A stretch of 20,619 nucleotides of DNA from Clostridia bacterium (GTDB lineage Bacteria > Bacillota > Clostridia > Oscillospirales > Acutalibacteraceae), in contig CAAFXD010000056.1 of NCBI GenBank assembly GCA_900766945.1, positions 1 through 20,619 on the forward strand. The letters are read 5' to 3'. Shown one piece after another: positions 1 through 6,076 of this stretch; position 1 is the first letter of the stretch, and each line of letters opens with the position of its first letter. The translations under genes were made by a program, and so were the position numbers. The notes under the pieces are model-generated. The model had not been told where the DNA came from, did no database searches, and was given only the letters and a program-made list of their open reading frames with translations.

Positions 1-1
1 T

Positions 2-325
2 TCTCAGGCAAAAATTGCAAACGGCATTTTGTATCCTTCCGGTCAAATTGCGATTAATCCCGCAACAAGCGAAGTGGAAGCAACTACTATTGAGGGGCAA
101 ACCGAACAGGTGTGCAAAAACATCGGCGCGCTTTTAGAGGCAGCAGGTTCAAGTTTTGACAAGGTGATTAAAACCACGTGCTTTTTAAAAAATATGTCGG
201 ATTTTGCAACCTTTAACAGCATTTACGGCAGTTACTTCACCTCCAAGCCCGCACGCTCCTGCGTTGCGGCGGCGGCACTGCCGAAAGATGTGCTGGTGGA
301 AGTAGAAGTCATTGCTGAGGTGTAA
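2..325 (+). CDS. ridA: RidA/YjgF/UK114 family enamine-imine deaminase, 5' end cut by window
   Basis: The reading frame is open from the first bases of the window, so the gene starts upstream; roughly 15-20 N-terminal residues are missing compared with the usual ~125. A TTG within this frame at 29 is not needed as a start. Family hallmarks are visible: an SQA...YPSGQIAINPAT block near the N-terminus, the CFLKNMSDF segment, and the C-terminal ARSCVAAAALPKD...VEVEVIAEV block, which contains the conserved arginine that binds the substrate carboxylate. Known family role: cytosolic trimer that hydrolyses reactive enamines and imines such as 2-aminoacrylate released by PLP enzymes. It is followed within 25 bp by a strong terminator. 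The partner genes upstream cannot be seen. Confidence 0.93.
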   Translation, partial: SQAKIANGILYPSGQIAINPATSEVEATTIEGQTEQVCKNIGALLEAAGSSFDKVIKTTCFLKNMSDFATFNSIYGSYFTSKPARSCVAAAALPKDVLVEVEVIAEV

Positions 326-348
326 TTTTAAAGCGGCAACGAACATCA

Positions 349-379
349 AAAAGGACGAGTGCAAAACACTCGTCCTTTT
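349..379. terminator. Bidirectional intrinsic terminator between ridA and the ABC importer operon
   Basis: A perfect 13-bp stem (AAAAGGACGAGTG / CACTCGTCCTTTT) encloses a 5-nt loop. The A-rich left arm and T-rich right arm give a U tract in both directions. It lies 23 bp after the ridA stop and 14 bp beyond the stop of the convergent ATPase gene, so it probably ends both transcripts. Confidence 0.9.
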
Positions 380-393
380 CTGTTCGCCAAATC

Positions 394-1176
394 TTATAAA
401 ACCTTTGAAAGGAATTCCTGCAAACGCGGATTTTGCGGATGATTGAAAATCGCATCGGGCGTACCCTCTTCCAAAATTTTCCCTTCATCCATAAACAATA
501 CGCGGTCACCGACTTCACGGGCAAAGCCCATTTCGTGTGTAACCACCACCATGGTCATCCCGCTTTTTGCAAGGTCTTTCATAACCTCCAACACTTCGCC
601 GACCATTTCAGGGTCGAGCGCCGAGGTCGGCTCGTCAAACAGCATCACATCGGGATTCATAGCCAAAGAACGCACAATCGCCACGCGTTGCTTCTGCCCA
701 CCAGACAGCTGTGACGGGTATGCGTCGGCCTTATCGGTAAGCCCGATACGCTCTAACAAAGCCAATGCATTTTCTTTTGCATCTGCCTTGATTTGCGCAT
801 TCGTCTTGATTTCTGCGTCTACATTTTTTTGACGGCGCAGTTTTTTCATCTTTTTCTTTTGCGTAATCACAGGCGCAAGCATAATGTTTTCAAGCACTGT
901 TTTGTTATTAAACAAATTGAAATGCTGAAAAACCATACCGATTTTCTGCCGTTGTTCATTAATATCGACTTTAAAATCCGTCAAATCAACACCGTGATAC
1001 AAAACCTGACCGGAGGTAGGATCCTCCATACAGTTTAAACAGCGAAGCAATGTACTTTTTCCGGAACCGGAGGGTCCGATAATCACAACTTTTTCGCCTT
1101 GTTCAATGGTGAGGTCTATCCCTTTTAACACCTGCAAATCGCCGAAGCTTTTGGTTAAGTTAACGACTTCTATCAC
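394..1176 (-). CDS. Polar amino acid ABC transporter, ATP-binding protein (GlnQ/ArtM-like)
   Basis: Cytoplasmic ATPase of a polar amino acid importer, 260 aa. All motifs are present in order: Walker A GPSGSGKS (34-41), Q-loop Gln84, signature LSGGQ (157-161), Walker B VMLFDEP (177-183), and switch histidine His214 in VTHEMGFA. It starts with GTG at 1176, preceded by a GAGG ribosome site, and overlaps the permease stop by 17 bp, so translation is probably coupled. It is longer than the usual ~240 residues because a lysine-rich charged insertion (about 105-134) sits in the helical subdomain between ENIMLAPV and ENALALLERIGL. The substrate cannot be read from the ATPase; the last gene of the importer operon. 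Confidence 0.95.
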   Translation of the reverse strand: MIEVVNLTKSFGDLQVLKGIDLTIEQGEKVVIIGPSGSGKSTLLRCLNCMEDPTSGQVLYHGVDLTDFKVDINEQRQKIGMVFQHFNLFNNKTVLENIMLAPVITQKKKMKKLRRQKNVDAEIKTNAQIKADAKENALALLERIGLTDKADAYPSQLSGGQKQRVAIVRSLAMNPDVMLFDEPTSALDPEMVGEVLEVMKDLAKSGMTMVVVTHEMGFAREVGDRVLFMDEGKILEEGTPDAIFNHPQNPRLQEFLSKVL

Positions 1177-1870
1177 TTTTCCTCAGGCTCCTTTCCATGG
1201 CTTTCACAAGCATACTGATAATCAGCACCATAGCAATATAAATCAGCGCCATTACCAAATACGGCACCATAAATTCATAACTGTTGCTGCCGATGTAATT
1301 GAAAGCAACATATAAATCCGTAGCGCCGACGAAACTAACAACAGAGGTTTCCTTAATCAGCGCGATAAATTCATTGCCTAAGGTCGGCAAAATATTTTTT
1401 ACCGCCTGCGGAATGATAATACGCATCATCGTTGTACCGTAACTCAGACCAACAGCGCGGCCGCCCTCCATTTGTCCGGGGTCAACCGACTGAATACCGC
1501 TACGCATAATCTCCGAGATATATGCCGCACTATTTAAGCCAAAAACAACTACCGAAACCGCAACAGAGGTCATTTTCAACCCCATCAGCGGCAACAGTAC
1601 ATAATAGAACACCAAAAGTTGGACAACAATCGGCGTACCACGGAACAAGCCGACATAAAAACTGCAAATTCCGTTCAAAATTCGCGGCAGACGCTTATAT
1701 TTTGGCAAAACCCGCACGGTAGCAATCAGCGTACCAACCACAATGCCGATGACCAAGCCCAAAACCGCAATTAAAAGCGTATTCTGCAAGCCTTCAAGCA
1801 CTTTATTGTACCCGCCGGCATTTATAAACACTTCTAAAAAGCGTTGAATTTTACGATCAAATCCACTCAT
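1160..1870 (-). CDS. Polar amino acid ABC transporter, permease (HisM/GlnP family)
   Basis: Membrane component of the importer, 236 aa. It begins with a short cytoplasmic segment, then a hydrophobic span at about 30-50 (LLIAVLGLVIGIVVGTLIAT) and several further spans. The EAA loop that contacts the ATPase is clear near residues 135-165 (EGGRAVGLSYGTTMMRIIIP followed by QAV..ILPTLGNEFI). ATG start at 1870 with a modest TAAGGT ribosome site. It lies 73 bp downstream of the binding-protein gene, with a hairpin in between, and overlaps the ATPase start. A single permease gene implies a homodimeric channel. Substrate is not assignable from sequence alone; the neighbour suggests a polar or charged amino acid. 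Confidence 0.95.
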   Translation of the reverse strand: MSGFDRKIQRFLEVFINAGGYNKVLEGLQNTLLIAVLGLVIGIVVGTLIATVRVLPKYKRLPRILNGICSFYVGLFRGTPIVVQLLVFYYVLLPLMGLKMTSVAVSVVVFGLNSAAYISEIMRSGIQSVDPGQMEGGRAVGLSYGTTMMRIIIPQAVKNILPTLGNEFIALIKETSVVSFVGATDLYVAFNYIGSNSYEFMVPYLVMALIYIAMVLIISMLVKAMERSLRKSDRSR

Positions 1871-1894
1871 ATTTACTATACCTTACACAGAAAA

Positions 1895-1925
1895 CAATGC
1901 CCCACCGCATTTTCGTGGGGCATTG
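1895..1925 (-). terminator. Intergenic hairpin between binding protein and permease (attenuator or mRNA stabiliser)
   Basis: A perfect 11-bp stem (CAATGCCCCAC / GTGGGGCATTG) with a 9-nt loop. On the minus strand it is followed by GTTTTCTGTG, a short imperfect U tract, so partial termination is likely. No promoter is evident before the permease, so read-through must feed it. Family knowledge: such hairpins commonly raise binding-protein output above that of the membrane components. Confidence 0.75.
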
Positions 1926-1943
1926 CTGATATTTTCGTTAAAA

Positions 1944-2798
1944 TCAGTTCATTTCGTTGAGCGCTTTGGTAATGCAATCTGCGGGTGCCGCATCAATAAT
2001 CACATACTGCACGCCGCCGTTCATCAAATCCTGCACAGCCATAGAGCCGTTTTTATAACCGACACAGGTCACGGGCAGTCCGTCAAAACCCCAATCTTCA
2101 TCGCCTTCGACATAAAACTGACCGGTCGTGCCGTTCTGTACGCCGATTTTAGTGGCGCTGTCCAATGAGTTCAAGATAGCTTCCACATCTGCAACCGTCT
2201 GGCAAGCGTCAAACTGGGTATTATCCCCTTTCACAATCAAACGCTGTGAAGCGGTGTAATACGCATCAGAGAAATTCACATACTCTTTTCTTGCTTCGTT
2301 TACGGTAAGACCCGCCATTGCAATGTCGCATTTATGCTGACCGACGGAAAGGCAAACCGCATCAAAATCCATATTCTGGATAACCAACTCTTTGCCGAGT
2401 TTTTCGGCAAGCAGTGCCGCGATTTCCATATCAATACCGCTGTACCCTTCGCCGTTGGTATACTCGAACGGCTCAAATGCCGCGTTAGTTGCAACAACCA
2501 ATTGGTCTTTGCTTTCGTCGTACTTTGCAGATTGAATAACCGCAGGCGTACCGTCGGCAAAATACTTATTGCAAATTTCTTCAAACTTGCCGTTTGCTTT
2601 GATTTCCGCAATAAATGCATTGACCTGGGTTAAGAGTTCGGGTTGTTCCTTATCCACACCGAATGCATATTCTTCTTCGGTGAGGTCGATTTTGATGACT
2701 TTAACCGCAGGCGTTTTTTCACCGCCGCAGGCAGCAAATGCGCCGACAACCAAAACCAAGGTCATAAGCAATGCCAAAACTTTTGTAACTTTTTTCAT
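1944..2798 (-). CDS. Amino acid ABC transporter substrate-binding lipoprotein, apparently circularly permuted SBP_bac_3
   Basis: Extracellular lipid-anchored receptor of the importer, 284 aa. A signal peptide with a lysine pair and a hydrophobic core ends in GAFAAC, giving lipidation at Cys24. The order of the family blocks is unusual. Residues about 36-80 (IDLTEEEYAFGVDK, PELLTQVNAFIAEIKANG, FEEICNKYF) match the usual C-terminal end of the fold. A linker (81-97) follows, then at 98-112 DQLVVATNAAFEPFEY, the usual mature N-terminus, then GIDMEIAALLAEKLG, DIAMAGLTVNEARK, VNFSDAYY, GVQNGTTGQ and finally YVIIDAAPAD (265-274). In HisJ or GlnH the chain would continue from there into the block found here at the front. 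All pieces are present once and in one frame. Strong ribosome site AAGGAGT; good promoter upstream. First gene of the operon. Confidence 0.93.
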   Translation of the reverse strand: MKKVTKVLALLMTLVLVVGAFAACGGEKTPAVKVIKIDLTEEEYAFGVDKEQPELLTQVNAFIAEIKANGKFEEICNKYFADGTPAVIQSAKYDESKDQLVVATNAAFEPFEYTNGEGYSGIDMEIAALLAEKLGKELVIQNMDFDAVCLSVGQHKCDIAMAGLTVNEARKEYVNFSDAYYTASQRLIVKGDNTQFDACQTVADVEAILNSLDSATKIGVQNGTTGQFYVEGDEDWGFDGLPVTCVGYKNGSMAVQDLMNGGVQYVIIDAAPADCITKALNEMN

Positions 2799-2826
2799 TT
2801 CTGTTCACTCCTTATGGAATCTTAGG

Positions 2827-2848
2827 TACGGTATCATTATATACCGTA
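2827..2848. promoter_or_regulatory. Candidate operator: inverted repeat over the importer -10 box
   Basis: An 8-bp perfect inverted repeat (TACGGTAT / ATACCGTA) with a 6-bp centre covers the -10 hexamer. A protein bound here would block transcription. The half-site resembles the ACAGTAT half-sites at the sulfatase and metK promoters. No regulator gene is adjacent, so the role is inferred. Confidence 0.45.
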
Positions 2849-2864
2849 ATGTATAAAAATGCAA
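2836..2864 (-). promoter_or_regulatory. Sigma-A promoter of the amino acid importer operon
   Basis: Minus strand -35 TTGCAT (2864-2859), 17-bp spacer, -10 TATAAT (2841-2836). It lies in the 79-bp gap between the gtrA stop and the binding-protein start, so the importer can be transcribed separately from ispDF-gtrA. No clear terminator separates the two; only a weak ATGCA...TGCAT repeat overlaps the -35. Confidence 0.8.
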
Positions 2865-2877
2865 GCAAAATGCATAT

Positions 2878-3336
2878 TTATTCTGTATTTTTCAAAATTT
2901 TACGAAAAACAATCCATTTGCTGAACACATAGTTGGCAATAATCACAAGAATTTGCGCGATTGTTTTGGCAACAAATTCCCCAAGCGGTAAATCACGCCA
3001 TACCCACAAATCCATATGCAAAATGTCAATAAGCAGTTTCAGCGTCAGCCATTCAAGCCCCAACGACAAAAGCCGTGCGCCGATAAATTTCACAAACTCG
3101 AAGAAAACCGCCGAAAAACCCTTTGCGCGGCTTTCAAATACCCAAATACGGTTTGTGACATAGGCAAACAGCACCGCACCAATCCAAGCGAACAGCGTTG
3201 CCGGTGACCAACCGATGTGCAGCGCTTTGGTACAGGTAAAATAAATAATATAGTTGACAACCGTTGTCAGCCCGCCGAACAGCACATACAGAATGATTTC
3301 TTTATATTTTTTCAGCAAATCCTTTATTTTTTGCAA
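2878..3336 (-). CDS. GtrA family integral membrane protein
   Basis: 152 aa with four predicted membrane spans (about 14-34, 44-62, 80-103, 120-140). GtrA signatures are present: FGGLTTVVNYIIYF near the N-terminus, YVTNRIWVF after the second span, and the related NYVFSKWIVFRK at the C-terminus. Family role: the flippase-like partner for polyprenyl-phosphate-linked sugars used in cell-surface glycosylation. The start is TTG at 3336, supported by GGAGG 9 nt upstream and the lack of a nearby ATG. It follows ispF by 24 bp, so it is probably co-transcribed with ispDF. The partner glycosyltransferase is not adjacent. Confidence 0.9.
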   Translation of the reverse strand: MQKIKDLLKKYKEIILYVLFGGLTTVVNYIIYFTCTKALHIGWSPATLFAWIGAVLFAYVTNRIWVFESRAKGFSAVFFEFVKFIGARLLSLGLEWLTLKLLIDILHMDLWVWRDLPLGEFVAKTIAQILVIIANYVFSKWIVFRKILKNTE

Positions 3337-3360
3337 ATTCGTCTTCCTCCGTCAAGCGGA

Positions 3361-3861
3361 TTAAATAAAGCGTATCTCCGGTCTCTTTTCCAATAAGCAA
3401 ACCGCGTGCGCGGCAATCCCCTCTTTTGCACCTGTAAAGCCCAAGCCCTCCTCGGTGGTGGCTTTCACGCTGACTGCGTCTAAATCCACACGGCAGGCAT
3501 GGGCAATATTTTTGCGCATTTCAAGGATATAAGGGGCAAGTTTCGGCGCTTGCGCAAGCACCGTTGCATCCACATTACCAATGGCATACCCATTCTTTTC
3601 AAGCAGATTGACGACCGCGGCCAACAACTTTAAACTGTCCGCACCTTTATACCGTTCGTCTGTATCGGGAAAATGCTTGCCGATGTCGCCGAGCGCCGCG
3701 GCACCGAGCAACGCATCGCTGACAGCATGCAACAACACATCGGCGTCGGAATGGCCTAAAAGCCCGACACCGTTATTTTCAATTTCCACCCCGCCCAAAA
3801 TCAACTTTCTTCCTTGAACTAATCTATGCACGTCATAGCCGTGCCCGATACGCATATTCAT
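3361..3861 (-). CDS. ispF: 2-C-methyl-D-erythritol 2,4-cyclodiphosphate synthase
   Basis: Fifth enzyme of the MEP isoprenoid pathway: cyclises CDP-methylerythritol 2-phosphate to MEcPP with release of CMP. 166 aa, close to the usual 155-160. The metal site is intact: Asp10 and His12 in GHGYDVHRL, and His45 in the LGHSDADVLLHAVSDALLGA block. GDIGKHFPDTD and the C-terminal VKATTEEGLGFTG motif are also clear. The ATG at 3861 overlaps the ispD stop in an ATGA arrangement; a second in-frame ATG at 3855 gives a protein two residues shorter and cannot be excluded. Acts as a cytosolic trimer. Confidence 0.97.
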   Translation of the reverse strand: MNMRIGHGYDVHRLVQGRKLILGGVEIENNGVGLLGHSDADVLLHAVSDALLGAAALGDIGKHFPDTDERYKGADSLKLLAAVVNLLEKNGYAIGNVDATVLAQAPKLAPYILEMRKNIAHACRVDLDAVSVKATTEEGLGFTGAKEGIAAHAVCLLEKRPEIRFI

Positions 3862-4592
3862 TCTTCTTGTCCTCGCAATAAACCTTCCGCCAAAAGAATA
3901 TCCTCCGGCGTAGTGATTTTTATGTTTTTATAACTGCCCTCGACCATATACACGGGAAAACCCGCCGTCTCCATCAGTTTGCAGTCATCGGTAAATGCGG
4001 CGCTGTTTTCCACGCTGTCTGCGGCGTGCAGATAGCGGTTTCGTTCAAACACCTGCGGCGTATGCACCGCCCAAAGCGTTGTGCGGTCCGGCGTTTCCAC
4101 AATCACACCGTTTTCGGATACAACCTTAATGGTATCTTTCACGCGGACACCCGTTGCCGCCGCGCCGACACGGAATGCCGTTTCCACCGTGTCACAAATC
4201 ACTTCCTGCGATATAAGAGGTCTTGCGCCGTCGTGTATGGCAAAATATTCCGAAAACGGCGAAGAACGATGAATGGCGGCAAATACGCTTTCCTGCCGTG
4301 TGTTCCCGCCGCGGACAATATCCGTGACCTTTTCAATTTGATATTCCTTGACGAGTGCAAACAGTTCCTGGATTTCCGATTCCCGTGTAGCAACCACGAT
4401 TTCATCAATCAACGGGCACAGAGAAAACGTTTGCAAAGTTCGCACAAGCACAGGAACGCCGTCTAATAACAAAAACTGCTTATTCACGCCGCCCATACGG
4501 GTGGAGTTCCCCGCGGCAACTACAATCGCCGTGACAAACGGGCGCGGTGCACCGTTCTCTGCTTCATTTGGCTTGGAATGAAAAATACGCAT
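3858..4592 (-). CDS. ispD: 2-C-methyl-D-erythritol 4-phosphate cytidylyltransferase
   Basis: Third enzyme of the MEP pathway: joins CTP and MEP to give CDP-methylerythritol. 244 aa, slightly longer than the usual ~230 because of an N-terminal extension of about 18 residues rich in polar residues. The CTP-binding block AIVVAAGNSTRMGG..NKQF is followed by RGGNTRQESVFAA, HDGARPL, VKDTIK and the C-terminal KNIKITTPEDI. ATG start at 4592 with GAGGTG 8 nt upstream. It overlaps ispF by 4 bp, so the pair is coupled. An 8-bp inverted repeat includes the start codon (see 4586-4630). Confidence 0.97.
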   Translation of the reverse strand: MRIFHSKPNEAENGAPRPFVTAIVVAAGNSTRMGGVNKQFLLLDGVPVLVRTLQTFSLCPLIDEIVVATRESEIQELFALVKEYQIEKVTDIVRGGNTRQESVFAAIHRSSPFSEYFAIHDGARPLISQEVICDTVETAFRVGAAATGVRVKDTIKVVSENGVIVETPDRTTLWAVHTPQVFERNRYLHAADSVENSAAFTDDCKLMETAGFPVYMVEGSYKNIKITTPEDILLAEGLLRGQEE

Positions 4593-4630
4593 ACAGCTTC
4601 ACCTCAAATGCAGGCTATACTCTATGCGTA
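4586..4630 (-). promoter_or_regulatory. Inverted repeat enclosing the ispD ribosome site and start codon
   Basis: On the mRNA strand TACGCATA (4630-4623) can pair with TATGCGTA (4593-4586). The right arm contains the ispD ATG; the GAGGTG ribosome site is in the ~29-nt loop, where an AGC/GCT pair may extend the stem. The right arm is followed directly by UUUUU. It could mask the start codon or act as a weak terminator of the upstream aminotransferase gene. The stem is short and the loop long, so it may be chance. Confidence 0.35.
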
Positions 4631-4641
4631 TTCTACACCAT

Positions 4642-5907
4642 TTATACCAATTTTTCAAGCGTTGCAAGTTTTATGCAAAGACAAAGCACCTCAGCCGCTT
4701 TTTTCAACTCGTCCGTAGACGGATAAGTCGGCGCAATGCGAATATTGCGGTCTTGTGCATCTATTCCATAAGGATAGGTAGCACCGACCGAGGTCAGCAC
4801 CACACCGAGCTCTTTACAAAGCTCACCCACGCGTTTAGCACTGCAACCCGTGGTATTGAGGCTGATGAAATACCCGCCGTTCGGCTTTGTCCAACGCGCC
4901 AAATCGTTTTCTTTCAGTTCATTTTCCAACGCATCTAAAACAATTTTAAACTTCGGCGCGATAATCGCCGCGTGCTTTTTCATATGCGCGGTGATGCCGT
5001 CCAAATTTTTAAAGTATTTGACATGGCGCAACTGATTCATTTTATCATAACTGATGGTCTGCATCGCAAGGCGCGCCTTAATCGCTTTGATGTTGTTGTC
5101 GGAAGCCGCAATCGCGGAAACGCCCGCACCCGGGAAGCTGATTTTAGATGTGGAAGTAAATTCCACAAACATATCTTCCGTACCGAACGGTTTGCAGGCT
5201 TCAAAAATATTCAGCAAGCGGTCGGGTGTATCAGTCAAATCGTGCACCACATAGGCATTGTCCCAAATCACGCGGAAATCCTTTGCCGCCGGCTGTAAGG
5301 CCGCCAGCGCACGAACGGTATCGTCGGAATAGGTAATGCCGTCGGGATTGGAATATTTCGGTACGCAGAACATACCTTTAACGCTTTCGTCCTTGACAAG
5401 TTCGCGGATTTTTTCCACATCGGGCCCGTTTTCCGTCATTTCCACATTGAGCATTTCAATGCCGAAGTGCTCGCAAATCGTAAAATGGCGGTCATAGCCG
5501 GGCACATTGCAAATAAATTTGATTTTGCCCTGTTGCATCCAAGGCGCCCCGCCCGCGCCCTTTGTCATACATTGTGCAATATAATCAAACATTAAATTCA
5601 GGCTTGATGCGCCGCCGATGATGATGTTGTCGGGGCTGACTTCAAGCATTTGGGCAAACAGCGCCTTACATTCGGGCAGGCCGTCCAAAACGCCGTAATT
5701 GCGGCAATCAAAGCCGTTTTCCGCCTTGCAGTCACAAACACCAATCACGGTTTTAAGCATATCCATCGACAAATCCAACTGGTCAGCACCGGGCTTGCCG
5801 CGGGACATATCCAATTTCAAATTTAATTTCTTTATTTCGGCAAATTCTTGATCAAGCTCCGCCTTGCGTGCACGCAGCTCATCTTTCGACATTTGCGAGT
5901 ACTGCAT
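4642..5907 (-). CDS. PLP-dependent aminotransferase, aspartate aminotransferase type Ig (PF12897-like)
   Basis: 421 aa, cytosolic fold-type I enzyme. The N-terminal LDMSRGKPGADQLDLS motif, YGVLDGLPECK, GGASSLNLMFD (phosphate-binding region), PKYSNPDGITY and the Schiff-base lysine Lys255 in TSTSKISFPGAG identify the type Ig group rather than classical AspC. Asn187, Asp216 and Tyr219 sit where PLP contacts are expected, and a carboxylate-binding arginine lies in RNIRIAPTYP near the C-terminus. Expected reaction: aspartate plus 2-oxoglutarate to oxaloacetate plus glutamate; related activities are possible. It has its own promoter and a GGAGGG ribosome site. It precedes ispD by 49 bp, without an obvious conventional terminator. 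Confidence 0.9.
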   Translation of the reverse strand: MQYSQMSKDELRARKAELDQEFAEIKKLNLKLDMSRGKPGADQLDLSMDMLKTVIGVCDCKAENGFDCRNYGVLDGLPECKALFAQMLEVSPDNIIIGGASSLNLMFDYIAQCMTKGAGGAPWMQQGKIKFICNVPGYDRHFTICEHFGIEMLNVEMTENGPDVEKIRELVKDESVKGMFCVPKYSNPDGITYSDDTVRALAALQPAAKDFRVIWDNAYVVHDLTDTPDRLLNIFEACKPFGTEDMFVEFTSTSKISFPGAGVSAIAASDNNIKAIKARLAMQTISYDKMNQLRHVKYFKNLDGITAHMKKHAAIIAPKFKIVLDALENELKENDLARWTKPNGGYFISLNTTGCSAKRVGELCKELGVVLTSVGATYPYGIDAQDRNIRIAPTYPSTDELKKAAEVLCLCIKLATLEKLV

Positions 5908-5951
5908 TTTTTCGCCCTCCGAATTTCATTCAAGTTTTTTATTGCCCATAG

Positions 5952-5980
5952 ATTTTAATACATTTTATGTATTTTTGCAA
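5952..5980 (-). promoter_or_regulatory. Putative sigma-A promoter of the aminotransferase gene
   Basis: Minus strand -35 TTGCAA (5980-5975), 17-bp spacer, -10 TAAAAT (5957-5952), about 45 bp before the ATG. A 7-bp inverted repeat AATACAT/ATGTATT (5957-5973) fills the spacer and could be an operator, although in such AT-rich DNA it may be accidental. Confidence 0.6.
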
Positions 5981-6013
5981 TATCTGTTTTTATTTCCTGC
6001 AAAAATTCAGAGA

Positions 6014-6048
6014 AAAAGACAAGCAAGCGTAATTCTTGCCTGTCTTTT
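6014..6048 (-). terminator. Intrinsic terminator after the sulfatase gene
   Basis: A 14-bp stem with a 7-nt loop (arms AAAAGACAAGCAAG and CTTGCCTGTCTTTT on the plus strand). On the minus-strand RNA the single discordant pair becomes G-U, so the stem is complete there, and it ends in a U-rich run. It begins 28 bp beyond the sulfatase stop and isolates that gene from the aminotransferase. Confidence 0.85.
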
Positions 6049-6076
6049 CGTGCATTTCCGATAAAATCATCGGGTT

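Noticed and set aside
1944..2798. Two tandem binding domains, or a frameshift or chimera, as the explanation of the odd SBP
   Set aside because: Each fold block occurs only once, the frame is continuous, and the promoter, lipobox and operon are intact; permutation explains it better.
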